DNA of 64,000 nt from Liolophura sinensis (Eukaryota > Mollusca > Polyplacophora > Chitonida > Chitonidae). The first letter of the stretch is position 1. Every line of letters begins with the position of its first letter. Of the stretch, positions 1-12,930 are shown in pieces. The notes below the pieces were generated by a model. It had not been told where the DNA came from. It saw only the letters and a program-made list of their open reading frames with translations, and ran no database searches. The stretch lies in NCBI RefSeq assembly GCF_032854445.1, contig NC_088300.1, positions 12,061,191 to 12,125,190 on the forward strand, in the 5' to 3' direction. The position numbers were made by a program, and so were the translations under genes.

Positions 1-947
1 CTGGCGTCCGTCTTGTTGAAATGACGTCCGCCTTGTGCCTCAAAAGTGCCGTATTCTTCACTTGGCATCAACAGCTGTATACAAACTCGATGGACATACA
101 TATAGGGTTTGCTCCCCTTATAGTTGCATGTTGGTGTATATCAATAACGTTAATTTTGAATAAGTTGCATATCTACTGGTTTTATGCCCTGTCTTGTATT
201 TGATTAGGATTTAGCATTTGCTTGGTGTTCAGTAGCTGTAATATTCCGACATTTTGTTTTGAATTATCATTATTTCGCTGTAGTTTTCATTTAATACTTT
301 CATACTCGCGACATGGATAATTCGGTTTTACCAGAAAGCAATATGGCTGATTTTCTAGGCACAGAAACCTGGTCAAACGTCAGACTTGTAACCCAGAATT
401 AAAATCTGCAGTGTATTTTCGAACTGATAAAGCTAGACTGCATTTATACAATGAGGAAAGTTGACAAGAGGCCGTATTTCACCGGTTACGTGTGACCATT
501 GGCCAACTATCAAATTGTCATCGCTGTTTTACTCTCTGTGCTGTTGTCTTCTATATTAAACCGATACATCTCGATACCTGGGACAGCGTATCATTTCTTG
601 TTGGTCAGGCGCCCACAGTTACATAGCTAGAAAGAGTTATCTCCCTTCCCTTTGCCAAGCATTATCAGTGACGGTATTGCTGCGATTTTCATACATCATC
701 CTTTTGGTGAAAGATATTTTCTTTATTTCTGACCCTATTGACTGGATCAATTGGCAGCAGACTAGAGTGGTTAGAGTACATTTTCCGCTCAGTTTATACT
801 AGACACGTCAAGAACAACGTGAATATTTATGCTTTACATATCTATTGTAAGCGTCAGTTTGATACAATGATCGTATAATCCCCCCCCCCCTCCAGAGATG
901 GCCTGTTCCTATACAAATATATTAGGGTTGGGTCTTCGTGAAATCTA

Positions 948-1145
948 ACACAACAATTTGTGTTGTTTTCATTCAACACAGAAATGTGTAACACACAAAT
1001 ATGTGTCAAATAAATGTGAAGTGCACATGTCTGTATCACAAAATAATGAAACACAAAATGTTGAACCATACTGAAGTAATTTATGCATTACAACAAAAAC
1101 TTATTGTGTAGTATTGTGTATAACATCCAATACATCTTGTGTTCA
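948..1145. repeat. Cluster of ACACAA / TTGTGT motifs in both orientations
   Basis: Between these positions variants of AACACAA and TTGTGTT recur many times in both orientations, including the near-palindrome ACAACAATTTGTGTTGT around 951-967. It is not a clean tandem array. It may be a degenerate foldback or low-complexity element. Confidence 0.4.
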
Positions 1146-1900
1146 CTTAAAACTATCAAACATGGCTATTTCCTTTCCGACCTGTCTCTTAATACAAATT
1201 TAATTTGATTTGATTAAGAATACAAATTTGACCAATCATTCTGTTGCATGCAAATAAGTCCACCGGATGTTCAAACCTGAGGTTGCGTACATGTAGATCT
1301 GGAAGTTAAGTAATGGCGTCACAGTTATTCTCATCGAGAGTTGTATATGTAACAATCTAAGTACCGAAAAATGAAGTCTGTTAAATGATCAATGTAGTGT
1401 GCTTCCCAGTGAATGGTTTGAAATACATGTAATAGACAGTATCCACAACTCAGAGAAACTACACACAGTCAATTTCAAATACACCGAAAAAGAGAACAAC
1501 CTATAAGAGTTGCGACTTTCGTCTACCATATGTTGCATGTACAGCTTCGGCTAAATTCAAAAACGATATCATGTTTTGAAGTTAAAATCCCATGTTTATA
1601 GAATCGCAGTTATAATGGTAAGAACGATAGCAATGGCATATCAGGCAACAACCGCAAATTCGCACCAGCTGCAAATCCGATGCAGTCTTGCACACAGGCC
1701 ACTCTTTATCTGAATCAACCACACTAAACGAAAGAATGTTAAAAATTTTACCAAAAGGCCAGTATGTAAAAATTTTACCTAACGACCCACAATCTTACTT
1801 GTGATATGAAATACCGCAAAAAGTCGATATCTTCTTGCACTAAGGCCCTGTGTTAAGTGAATAGGCCATCTTAAGATAGTACATTTGCTTAAACTCTGAA

Positions 1901-1925
1901 CGACCGACCGACCGACCGACCGACA
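1901..1925. repeat. (CGAC)n microsatellite
   Basis: About six perfect CGAC units, grading into CAGGCAGACAGACA on the 3' side. Confidence 0.9.
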
Positions 1926-2684
1926 GGCAGACAGACAAAACGACTCACTAAGCTGCTTACTATACTGAATATTTAATCGCATTCAACACAAATATACCAG
2001 AAGTGTCTAACAAACATGGCCAAAAATCCATTTATTAATGCGCTGCAAGCGCAAATTTGCTATCATAGCTGCAGCATTCTGCAAAAAAACCTTTGTCGTC
2101 TTGTTTAGTAAACGCCCCATGTTAAAGCTTGACTAACCTATCGACCAATCGAGAGAAAAAGCCAGTTATATAAAGATGCCTGTCACAGGAATAAACTCAC
2201 TTTTAATAACTGTAAATGTCACGTCAAAACTGGCCAGTAGAAAGAGATTTGTTGATGAAAGATCATAAACGTATCATGAGTTACTTCTACTTTCTTTCGA
2301 TGGCTGATGAAAATAGGGAATGCTCAGAAAAAAACGTATTTCTCAATAAAATGTATTCACATATATTTTTGATATTTTGCACATCTTGAAATACCTTGTA
2401 AAACAGGTAATCTGTCAGATAGCTGAGAACATTTTAGTAATTTACATCAACCAGCTCAGCCATACGCTGCTTGTTTGCGCGTAACACGTAGATACAACTT
2501 GTAAATGTGAAAACAGAACAAAAAAGCACAGGAAATTTTCTCGGAAATTTACGAAGTGGCAACTCGATCTTTGATCTTTTGTAAGTTTCCTAGAATCCAA
2601 AGTGCACATATAAGTGTTCCTTGACAATGCTGTTTTTTTTCTCTCGTTATGGAAATAGGACAGAACAATGGAAGTTGCTCTTGT

Positions 2685-2955
2685 GTATTAAGTATCCACA
2701 AGGTGTATTACGATATCCAGTGTGTATTTTAACTGTATTTAATTCTATTTTAAGTATCCACAGATGGTATTAAGTTCCCAGAAGGCCCACATAGTGAATT
2801 AAGAACTAACAATTTGCATGTACATGTATTATGCACCTGCAAGGTGTATTAAATATCCACATGTCATATTGAGGTGATCTGAATATCCACTAGGTGTATC
2901 AAATACCCACAAGGTGTATGAAGTATCCTTGCACTGTAGGTGTATGAAGTCGCAC
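2685..2955. repeat. Degenerate short tandem repeat (GTATTAAGTATCCACAAG-type)
   Basis: Variants of AAGTATCCACAAGGTGTATTA recur irregularly (for example near 2690, 2750, 2848, 2884, 2905 and 2920). Units are diverged and separated by unrelated bases, indicating an old, decayed array next to the better-kept array that follows. Confidence 0.6.
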
Positions 2956-2989
2956 TAGATGTTTTACAAAGCCCATTGTAGAATATGAC

Positions 2990-3440
2990 AAGTATATAGT
3001 GGTCTCGGGTGATCCAGCATCCGTACGCATGCTCACAACGGGTAACATGTATGTAATAAGCCAGTTTCTAGTGATCCAGCATCCGCACGCATGCTCACAA
3101 CAGGTGACATGTATGTAATAGTTCAGATAGTCTATTGATCCAAAATCGGCACGTATGCTCAGAACGGGTAACATGTATGTAATAAGCCAGATAACGGTTT
3201 CTAGTGATCCAGCATCGGCACGCAAACCCAGAATGGGTAACATTTATATAATAAGCCAGATAATGGTTTCTAGTGATCCAGCATCCGCACGCAGAACAGG
3301 TAACCTATGTAATAAACCAGATACCGGTTTCTAGTGATCCAACATCCGTACACATGCTCAGATGGGTAACATGTATGTAATAAGCCAGACAGCGGTCTCT
3401 ACTGATTGAGCATCAGTGCGCATGCACAGAACGGGTAACT
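2990..3440. repeat. Tandem repeat of about 65 bp, seven diverged copies
   Basis: The unit has the order GGTTTCTAGTGATCCAGCAT, CCGCACGCATGCTCA, ACGGGTAACATGTATGTAA, TAAGCCAGATA. I count seven copies of roughly 60-68 bp with indels and point changes. A minus-strand ORF crosses part of it only because the units happen to lack stops. I see no sign that it is a protein gene. Confidence 0.8.
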
Positions 3441-6079
3441 CGGGGTGGACAGCCAAAGCTCGCGGCGAAGTATGCCGATGTTACAACATGGCCGTCTGGC
3501 GACCAGAATTCACATACACTTCTGTATTTAGATGTGTACTTTTCAAGATTTCCACTTGAAACAATGCCACAGTCGAGGTAAAGTAACAAAGATTCACGTG
3601 AAATGCACCAAATTCGCTTAATCTCTAGCTAAAGAACTGTGGTATATAGTACTTGTTACTGGTAATATACCAAAGCACTTCAGCACTAAACCTGTGGCAC
3701 TTTTAAAATATAGTAACATATAGTAACAGAGATCGAATGATGTTTAAATGTTCAAATGTTGAAATTTATAGTAGTGACGATCAAAATGCAGCATAAACGG
3801 GAGCCATGACGGTCTTGTAAATCCGGAGCCATAAGTGTGGCTGCAAAAACTTGAGCCATATCTGTGTAAAGGGCTGCCACTGCACGGTTGAGTTGCCTTA
3901 AAAACCTGGACATCATTTTAAATTAGGTCGAAAACACAAAATGTGTGTCCCTCTCTGACAGTTTCACAAATGATGGAATATGTGACGCACATGTTTTTGG
4001 TGAAAACCAGCGAAACCATTTTGAGCTGTCTCCGTAAGCTTAATTATCCGGAAATTATCGACTATTCGATTGTTACTGTTGCTACTGTTGGACCAATGAA
4101 TGCTACATTGACACCATCGGTTGTTAGCCCCACTATTTATGAAGTAAATGTTTAAATTTCATCTAAGAATGTATGTATCACTAATATCACCAAAGAACAG
4201 TGTGCCATTATGCCAGAACATGTCTAGCTTGTACTGCCATATTGACCTATTCCTGCTGGAAATGAAGTCGCAGCATTTTGTTACCATGGTAGCGTGAAAG
4301 GGGAGGGTAGTACGTCTTGTCAAAGAGTACTCATTTCTTTATTCTTTCAAAACAGACGTAAGTGTCAAGCATTAACCGAAACCGAAAACTATTTTAATGT
4401 TGTGTGACATTTTCTGCCTCATTATCTATGTTCGACGTTCTTTAAGACTTCGGTCCAAAATTGCCAGATAGAAGTGCACACCTACATGGGCTACATCCAT
4501 GTCTGATACAGTACAACGGTAACATTAGAGCAGCGTGCTGTAATCTGTATCCAGCCGTGGTATGGTAATCCTATGGCCTAAATAGTTGGAATGTAACCTA
4601 CTTATGAGATTGTTGTGTTTCTATAGAAAGCGATGAAGAATTGCAAACGATGCTGCGAACTGAAGCCTAGTGTGTGTTTGAAATCTGGAAACCCAATATT
4701 ACGTAGGTAATCTTGGCATAGAAAACAACCTATTCATTTCGGATGACTGTCTTGTATACATGTTTTGATGACATGCAAGGAATGCGCATGGGGATGTGAT
4801 GATAGCAACATGGCTTGCATTTCGTCCATTATACTAGTATACTATGACGCCTGCTTTATTCCGGCGTAAGTCAGTAAGACACCCGCTGTCCGCTCGGGAT
4901 CACGTTGTGACCCTGGCACAGATAGCGAGATTTTGCGAGATGAAAGGCAACAGTAACTCTTAATAGAGGATACGGTGTCTCTCATCCTGTCTACCAAAGA
5001 AAAAACAAGACATTCCGTATACCCTCAAGCCAAAGCGAGGATCTGGATACAGAAACGGTGTTATATGTCATGATGCCTAAGCCATCTATGATCTGTCAGG
5101 TTGCAGCACTCGTTTCATATATAAGAAACAAATATAGCGTGAAAGAGTGGTGTTGTAGTATTTAGACTGAACACGATAACTAGAAGGTACTCCAAGAGCT
5201 CAAGACTCCACCCTATGCAACTAAATGTTCAAATTCCAGCATTGCAGACAAAGGGACAATATTCTGATTTCTGTCTTATTTGTCAGTGGTAAATAAATGT
5301 TTACAGAATTCATCTTTCCGATCACCACCAAAATCCGTGCATAACCTATTTTCGTAAATGTGTGAACAGACAGACTAGTACACACCGATGACCAAAGAGG
5401 TAATTAATTACACACTAAACTAGGTGACCAATAACGAAGTGATATCCTGAGGCAATGCTAACTTAATAATAAATTTAATTAACATTATGCTGTCATGTAA
5501 GGATGAAAATAATGTTTGCATTGTTTCTTGGCTTTGGCAGGTTTTTACTATCCTTTTTAAAGAAACATTTTACTTTAAAGCAATAAGTTTTGATGTTATT
5601 GTATAATAAAATAGAATAATGCTCGTCCTCTACATTGCAGACATGCACTTTGAAAACGACTTACTACAGGCTAATGAATGTACACTGATTTTCCTATTCG
5701 TCAGAATGATTCAAATTACACTGTTCTAACATAAAGGTAAGGCGCAATATATTTTAGAGCCAACTAAAACATAATTATATATTTCAACAGATGTATTAAC
5801 CAGAACCTGAAATACATGTAAAATAATAAAAGCAGTACAACGATAACGTAACCAGATGCTTAAAAGTAGTATGATAATAATTGCAGAACGGGTCGGTAAT
5901 ATAACATGTGTTTCAGCTAGATGAAGTGTGAAAGTCAATAAATAAAGGCAATGTTATAACATGAATTCTCTATAACTGAGCATTCTGAACAGTAGTGCTA
6001 TATATGCGATATAATGATACAATTGCAATTTTCTTACCTCTTTTCGTCCTCAGTATTCTTGTTTTGATCTACTCACAAG
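3441..6079. other. Intergenic sequence, no gene recognised
   Basis: AT-rich single-copy-looking DNA. Short ORFs (up to 70 codons) show no known motif and no supporting splice structure. Confidence 0.55.
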
Positions 6080-6510
6080 AAGGTAATCATTAAACTTCCC
6101 CTCAGTGCATGACCTGTAGCCGCATCGAGCGTCGGCCAGTGAAATGCGCGTATTCCACACCGGCTACACTTGTACCTTTTGGTATACGCGGTGACGTCCG
6201 TGCGGCCAACGTTACCCTTGGAAGAAGCATGGCTTCTTGACTGGCTATGCAAGCATGCCATGGCCGGCCGCTGCTCGTCATACAGCGCTTTCATCTATCA
6301 CCAGACTCCCGTAAACATCTCCTGTGAATTTCAGGGGTATCGAAACGCGCAATGACGTCAGAGGATCGCACAACCTGTAGGAACTTATTCAACACAGTTA
6401 GGATTGATGATATAGGCCCGGGGAGTCCAATCAGTGGTGGCGAAAAGCTACTCCACGCGGCTAAGACGTCGATCTTTCCGATTACTTCGGACGTCTCCGG
6501 CAAATACCTG
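6080..6510. other. CpG-richer segment with overlapping short ORFs, identity unknown
   Basis: This segment is noticeably richer in CpG than its surroundings and has short ORFs on both strands. On the minus strand a 43-codon stretch (about 6509 down to 6380) is flanked by an acceptor-like ATGTTCACAG and a possible CAG/GTTGTG donor, so it could be a single exon. I recognise no domain. It could equally be an unmethylated regulatory island or a decayed gene piece. Confidence 0.25.
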
Positions 6511-6679
6511 TGAACATAAAAATGTCACGATGTCATATTGTAATACTTAGTGACCATGGGAATGTAGGCCTATATGTCTATCTCTTATCATCGGTATAGT
6601 TCATGTGCTCTAAGGCATAGGGAATTTGAACAAGCTTAAAAAAATATAGAATTGTGATCAACGCCTTACTCTGTATTAG

Positions 6680-6760
6680 GTTTGGGTAGAGCAATGGTTA
6701 GTAACGGCTCAATTATCAATAGATAGAAATCATCACCAGCCGGGCCAAGTTCGAATTAGC
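6680..6760 (+). repeat. tRNA-like sequence, probable SINE head
   Basis: It contains an A-box-like TAGAGCAATGGTTAG and, about 45 bases on, a B-box-like AAGTTCGAATT. The spacing fits an internal RNA polymerase III promoter. It does not fold into a clean cloverleaf by eye, so a tRNA-derived SINE relic is more likely than a functional tRNA gene. It differs from the main SINE family of this window. Confidence 0.4.
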
Positions 6761-8320
6761 CTCTTCACCGAAAAGTCAGCTCATGCTTTTATACACCAGA
6801 ACAAAAAACGCCGACATCACAAAATTTCATGATAATGGCCATTTCATCATGTAACTGCCCATCCATTCCACTCTCCTTTGGACATATATGTCCAAGGAAA
6901 AACTAAGAATATATTTGGAAAAAAGAAATGCCTTAAAACTTTCTGAAAGCGTTGATTTCTGTATAAATAATGACGAAGCTAGGCCTTTGGGGGAACATAA
7001 GTGCAGATACAATACCAGCTTCAACGCTTACGAAAATATTGTGAATGAACGACTGTCATTCAGTGTAACAGAACGTGATTAGATATAGTCATGTGAAGCA
7101 TTGGCGTATTGAAGGGAAATTAAAGAAAACCACAACCAAAGTCAACACTCGCCAAAATGAAATACAAGCATGAGTTTAAGCAGTTTATGGCATCTGATGA
7201 TTTTCGAAAACTGGGCAGAACTGTCCATCAGTAAGTTTGGTTACCGTGCTAAATACAAGCGTCATATCCGACATTCGTATACCATTCAAAGTACGTAAAG
7301 GGCGTTCCAAGTCGATAATCGAAAGATTATCGTTCATAAAGGGCGTTCCAAGTCGATAATCGCAAGCCTCTTTCCTTTCTTGACCACTTCGCCCAAAACT
7401 CTTGAAGCTGATCGCAGTACAATGATGGAGGGTGGTGATTCACTACCTATATATACCTTCGTAGCCCCTTTGAACCTTATGATAGCAAGCTAAGGTAAAT
7501 CGGTCAACGACTCAGAGGCGAAACACTAAACCGTGTGGCTTTACTGCGCAGCGAAACACTTGGCTTTCAGAGGTCAGGCTGAACAGCCTTGGTAATTTTG
7601 TTCATCTGTGCTGCAGAAACTTTAGACGTTACTGCGCAATAAATCAAATAGCAGGGGACATTATATGGGTGACCCTTCCAGAAGGCGCAGGGCCTGGCTG
7701 TGGCGATCGGTGCAGTCAGGTACTGATTGCGTCACCTTTAATAATCTGACTTTCACCCTGCTTTTTACACTCTACTGTAATATTGTGGATTTCTTCGAGT
7801 CTTCAAACGTCTCACCTACCTGTACTGTCACCAGGCGGTAAAAAGCAAGTTGATAGAGAATCTCAGACTCAGATCATATCTTAATGCTATAATAAGCCAC
7901 GGGCGAGTAACCGGCCACCAGAAATGGGCCAAGGCTGATCAAGGTTTCAAATTACGGCTAACACTGGATTGATTACTAAAAAACTGTCCATGTCGCTTTT
8001 AATCAGCTAGTGGTTTTCATAGCACATGCCACTTGAACGTCAAGAAACCTACGGAACAGGAAGTTTGATCAGAACTGCGCGGCAGTGATCACGAAAAGAC
8101 TTAAACGGCCCATACACCAAACCGAAATAACAGCTTGTATCAGTCTTCACATGAGAGGTCTTTGCACACTATGTATTTGACTGGTAGGTCGGGTGTCGTC
8201 TCGTCACGAAGTCCTCAGGCTAACGTATGAATTTCTCCTAGACAGTGTAGTCACCACGTTTTCTTCTAACGGCCATGCATTAGTTTTTACAAGGGTCTTC
8301 AGTATCCCTGCATAAACCAA
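6761..8320. other. Intergenic sequence with one short direct duplication
   Basis: No gene recognised. The 25-base sequence AAAGGGCGTTCCAAGTCGAT... occurs twice, at 7297-7321 and 7338-7362, 41 bases apart, a simple local duplication. Confidence 0.55.
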
Positions 8321-8440
8321 GATTCTGCTGGTTGACTAATCCTCCCCAAAGATTCTACTGGTTGACTAATCCTCCCCAAGGATTCTGCTGGTTGCCTAAT
8401 CCTCCCCGAGGATTCTGCTGGTTGACTAATCCTCCTCACC
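8321..8440. repeat. 30-bp tandem repeat, four copies
   Basis: Four consecutive 30-bp units starting GATTCTGCTGGTTGACTAAT and ending CCTCCCCAAG, with only a few substitutions. Being a multiple of three, the unit leaves a repeated minus-strand frame, which I regard as incidental. Confidence 0.9.
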
Positions 8441-8492
8441 ACAAAAGAACTAAGAAAGTATATAAAGTACGAAAATAGAACAGCATCATACA

Positions 8493-8690
8493 AAAAGAAG
8501 CACTCAACAATTTTCAGTGATGTTGGAAATGTGCAGTGTATGCTCTTGGCGAATTGGTGAAATCAGTATTCAAACCGTGTACCATACTAGTATAAGTTGT
8601 AGATAATAAAATATGTATCTCAACTGCGTTTTGACTGCAAACTGTTTATATATCCAATGTGGAGATCTAATTCAACACGACGAGTATACA
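8493..8690 (+). repeat. Dispersed repeat, copy 1 (partner at 13050-13215)
   Basis: It shares an ordered series of blocks with 13050-13215: AAGAAGCA, GGCGAAT, AAATCAGTATTCAAA, AAAATATGT, CTCAACTGCG / CTCAGTTGCG and TTTGA(C/T)TGCAA. Both copies are in the same orientation and diverged. No coding capacity is evident. Confidence 0.65.
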
Positions 8691-10269
8691 GCCCTTAGCC
8701 CCGGGCTAAGCGCATTTAGACATAGACAAAGGCGTTTGATGGAATAAGCTTGGCATACTAGCTTTTGCAGTAATAACTGGCGACGTTGATTGAAATCGTC
8801 ACACAACACACAGGATCTAACAAAAGCTACGAGGCGAGGTGTCTACACACCATACGCAGGACCCTTCGGCATATTGCTGTCCAAGTAAGGGTAATTTACA
8901 ATGTCAAAATTGAAACTATCCCTCTTGTCGCCATGTCTGCGAGAGAGGAAACACTTTTTTGTCTTTGCCCAAATATAGGTCTTACAGTGTCAAAATTAAT
9001 ACTATTCCTGTTGTAAAGTCTGCGAGAGAGGAAAACGTTACTGAGCTGGCTACGCAGTTGTCAGTTTTACCGCTGTAGGCTTTCACGTGCAATCCAATGC
9101 TCCCCTTCCAGCAGTGTTTTGACAAATTAGTTTTACCAAATAAATAAATAAAATAAAAAAAACTAAAAAAAAAAATCTAACTGAGTGAAGTCATTTAAAG
9201 CCTGTCACAAGAAATTGATCAGCGCCTGTAAGGGAGTTCTGGATATTACACTTACTGTTTCGTCAGTGACAATTGGGAATCGTCATGCAGTTGCTTCCGA
9301 TATCAACGCAGTATTTCCCTCGGTACAGGAACTAGGGAAGTATTTATCTGGTGCAAAGAGGAAGATCCTGGTATCATTCCGTTTTCAGTGACATCAATAT
9401 ACCCCGACCCGCTGATTAATGGGAAGATTAAAATCTCCCACGCACGCGACTATGACGTCATCTGTTAATTACTCAAAGACGAAGACTGAGCTATAAAGTA
9501 ATGGGTGACGCATTTCGGCGTCAAACGCGCTGGCCGGTAGCAGATAAGCTGGGCATTCACTTCTCTAATACGATTGTCAGTTCCCACAGTTCAGGTGACC
9601 GTGGTGAACGGTCAGGCCCGTCCCAAAACAAGGACGTTTGAATGATTCGGCGAAAGTACATACATTTGACGTCACAAATATTCCGAAAAGGAATCCTTAC
9701 GAAGTTTGTTTCCGAGAAGGTCCCATGGCCCATTACTTCTCTACTGTTTCTATGTCATAGATTTCTGTACAGCCGCAACAGGTGACCAATAGCTAACCAC
9801 CAGGTCTGGCCACCTGTGCCCTTTGTTCATATATTTCTTTGACATTTATTCTACCAGAGTGGTCTGGGAAATCGTTGTTGTCTTCTCGGAAATGTTGCGT
9901 TGGTTGACCTTTAAAACCACGGGAATTCCACAGCTGAATAGAGCTTTTACATTCAAGGAAGTAATAACAGAGTGCCAACCATTGGTCGAATATTTATTAC
10001 AGAAAAAAAACGATGTAGTACGCGCAACTGTCCTATTTAACAGGATAACGTGAAAACACAAAAAATTAGATCGTCTGGTGATGAATACCTATATCAACAT
10101 GGGGCCAAACATTTCCAGTCCTACCAAATCACTGTATGACGTTAATTTTCAGCTGTGCAATAGTGACAGCTAGGCCTAAATGCAGATAGAATTCCGCATG
10201 AGGATTTAAAAAGCTTTTAGTGATGTTCTCGCATTGCGTATAATGCCATGGATGAAAAGATGATGGCTA
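8691..10269. other. Intergenic sequence, no gene recognised
   Basis: It includes an A-rich stretch near 9140-9178 and two TGACGTCA palindromes (9453 and 9667). Small ORFs overlap on both strands around 9790-10060 without recognisable products. Confidence 0.55.
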
Positions 10270-11612
10270 ACTTATATTAATGACGCTGTGTTATCACTAG
10301 TTTGAAGATACTGTATGAATGTATGAATTACACAGTGATTATTGTTTATCGATGTCATAATTAGAGACGTGCTATATGAATGACGCTATTATCACGCATA
10401 TAAAACACTGTAGGCTGTAATATCATAGATATATCCATGCAGTAAGAGTGGCGCTAAGTTGTTATCACTGAAACAACGGCACTTTAGGAATTGTACCTTG
10501 TATATAATGCAGTGTTATTACCACGGACATTATAATACTATATGAATGATGCAGTGCTATTACCACGGACATTATAATACTATATGAATGATGCAGTGCT
10601 ATTACCACGGACATTTATAATACTATATGAATGATGCAGTGCTATTACCACGGGCATTATAATACTATATGAATGATGCAGTGCTATTACCACTGACATT
10701 ATAATACTGTATGAATGATGCAGTGCCATTACCACGGACATTTATAATACTATATGAATGATGCAGTGCTATTACCACGGACATTATAATACTATATGAA
10801 TGATGCAGTGCTATTACCACTGGCATTATAATACTGTATGAATGATGCAGTGCTATTACCATTGACATTATAATACTATATGAATGATGCAGTGCTATTA
10901 CCACTGACATTATAATACTGTATGAATGATGCAGTGCTATTACCACTGACATTATAATACTGTATGAATGATACAGTGCTATTACCACGGACATTTATAA
11001 TACTATATGAATGATGCAGTGCTATTACCACTGACATTATAATACTGTATGAATGATGCAGTGCTATTACCACGGACATTATAATACTGTATGAATGATG
11101 CAGTGCTATTACCACGGACATTTATAATACTGTATGAATGATGCAGTGCTATTACCACGGACATTTATAATACTATATGAATGATGCCGTGCTATTACCA
11201 CGGACATTATAATACTATATGAATTATGCAGTGCTATTACCACTGACATTATAATACTATATGAATGATGCAGTGCTATTACCACTGACATTATAATACT
11301 ATATGAATGATGCAGTTCTATTACCACTGACATTATAATACTGTATGAATGATGCAGTGCTATTACCACGGACATTTATAATACTATATGAATGATGCAG
11401 TGCTATTACCACGGACATTTATAATACTATATGAATGATGCAGTGCTATTACCACGGACATTATAATACTATATGAATGATGCAGTGCTATTACCACTGA
11501 CATTATAATACTATATGAATGATGCAGTGTTATTACCACTGACATTATACTATTGTGTGAATCATGCAGCGTAATTATCACCGACACTATACTACTGTGT
11601 GAATGATGTTCC
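10270..11612. repeat. 42-bp minisatellite array, about 26 clear copies
   Basis: From about 10500 the unit TATAATACTATATGAATGAT followed by GCAGTGCTATTACCACGGACAT repeats with high fidelity. Occasional one-base insertions (TTTATAAT) make 43-bp units. Variable sites are few: CTATA/CTGTA and CACGG/CACTG. From 10270 to 10500 decayed units are visible. The 3' edge also decays. The 42-bp period gives minus-strand frames reading a 14-residue repeat (MSVVIALHHSYSII), broken wherever a 43-bp unit occurs. I treat these as non-coding. Confidence 0.95.
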
Positions 11613-12333
11613 TGCTTCGTGTAGGAAAATGGAATTCAAATATCGAATTCGAATTTGCAGAGTGTCAACAGTAGACAGTGGGGGTTATGGTAGTGGAGGT
11701 CAAAATGATACTGGGTTAGCATTATGAGGATCTTAAAGATTTCATCATTCCCTTAATATCCATTGCCAAAGAAAGCGAAACATTCTTGAGCAAGGTTAAA
11801 AATATAAGTTAAAGGAAAAGATAAATAAATATCTTTTCACTTATAGAGTGTTAAAAGTCACAAAACAATTGTTATCTGTATAAATTTAGTTTTGTGTAGC
11901 TGTTCGTTGGACCATTACGATTCATTAAACTGTGGAGCGCATGTCCACTCTTATCGCGAATCTCTGCGTTATTCCCGCCTAGCTTGTGTTGTCCAATATA
12001 CAGAGGATATCACGGCATTATGCATATATGACAAGCTGTAGATTTATTTCCTGATTTTGTTTGGTGCAGGAGGACTTGTGGCTAAGATATCGGTGACCTG
12101 ATAGCCTGTATTTCGCCCTCACCTGGTTGATCGAGTCCTCTCGACTCGGTGATCGTTGTAGGGTTTCGTTCTTGTTACGCTGGTGTCGACCGATTTTTAT
12201 TTTGCCATGGGGACACCTGCACTGCTAATAATCCTTGTTCTGTTTGTAAAAGGTGTAGACGGCTTTAAGAAGCACCTGTCCAATGAGTTCATAGGGAGCA
12301 GGTAGAGGAAGGATGACGTCAGCCAACAGAACC
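11613..12333. other. Intergenic sequence with a possible tRNA-derived head
   Basis: No gene recognised. At about 12073-12150 TGGCTAAGATATCGG and, some 45 bases on, GGTTGATCGAGTCC resemble pol III A and B boxes, so a SINE relic is possible. A TGACGTCA palindrome lies at 12314. Confidence 0.4.
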
Positions 12334-12516
12334 AAAGTATGTTATTCGATACACCGGTATTGATTAAAAACTTGCCACTTGATATAAGCAACTCAACCAA
12401 AGTAGATGAAGAGTTACGGTTTCAAAACTCGAAACTTGATATAGGAACTTCAACGAAAGTGTGTTATTCGTTATAGTTACTGATTCAAAACTCGACACTT
12501 GATATAGGCAACTCAA
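12334..12516. repeat. Three diverged copies of a ~60-bp tandem repeat
   Basis: Each copy contains AAAACT(C/T)G-ACTTGATATA(A/G)G followed by AACTCAA(C/G) and, in two, GTTATTCG(A/T)TA. The array ends about 20 bases before the SINE that follows. Confidence 0.65.
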
Positions 12517-12539
12517 GCGTCATATGAATTACTGGTCCA

Positions 12540-12804
12540 GGGGACCTCTGTGTCTAAGAGAGTTAGCGTGCCAGCGCAGCCCAAATGACCCAGGAGCCTC
12601 TCAACAATGCGGTAGCTATGAGTTCAAGCCAAACTCATGCTGGCTTCCTCTCCGGTCTTATGTTGGGAGATCTTCTGTGGATGGTCGTGGGTTATCCCGG
12701 GCTCTGCTCGGTATCTCCCCACCACGATGCTGGCCGCTGCCGTATAAGTGAAAAATTCTTGAGTACGGCGTAAGACACCAATCAAATGAATAAATAAATA
12801 AATC
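12540..12804 (+). mobile_element. tRNA-headed SINE, near full length, with target-site duplication
   Basis: The 5' head resembles a tRNA, with a B box at GAGTTCAAGCC. A conserved body follows (GCTGGCTTCCTCTCC, GGATGGTCGTGGGTT, CACCACGATGCTGGCC, ATTCTTGAGTACGGCGTAA, ACACCAATCAAAT) with an (AATA)n tail. ACTGGTCCA occurs immediately before (12531-12539) and after (12805-12813), a target-site duplication that marks the ends. It belongs to the same family as the copies at 34746, 35333 and 44216. It resembles the broadly distributed lophotrochozoan SINEs with a conserved central domain; the formal family name needs a library search. Confidence 0.92.
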
Positions 12805-12930
12805 ACTGGTCCAAAGGCTTACTCAGCCATAATACAACATGCATACACTGGTACTTTCAAAATTGATACAGACAATGAGAGAACGCCATGTGATATGTTC
12901 AATACATTGTAAGACCAATTTCCAAAACAG

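Larger units (their letters stand above)
1..2684. other. Intergenic sequence, no gene recognised
   Basis: Only short ORFs occur, with no recognisable protein and no convincing splice-linked exons. It holds a cluster of ACACAA/TTGTGT motifs (948-1145), a CGAC simple repeat (1901-1925) and short homopolymer runs (C run near 882). Confidence 0.6.

Noticed and set aside
6680-6760. Functional tRNA gene
   Set aside because: A- and B-box-like sequences are present but I cannot fold a consistent cloverleaf or assign an anticodon.
10665-11587. MSVVIALHHSYSII-type repeat proteins on the minus strand
   Set aside because: Product of the 42-bp minisatellite; frames shift at every 43-bp unit, showing no selection on reading frame.
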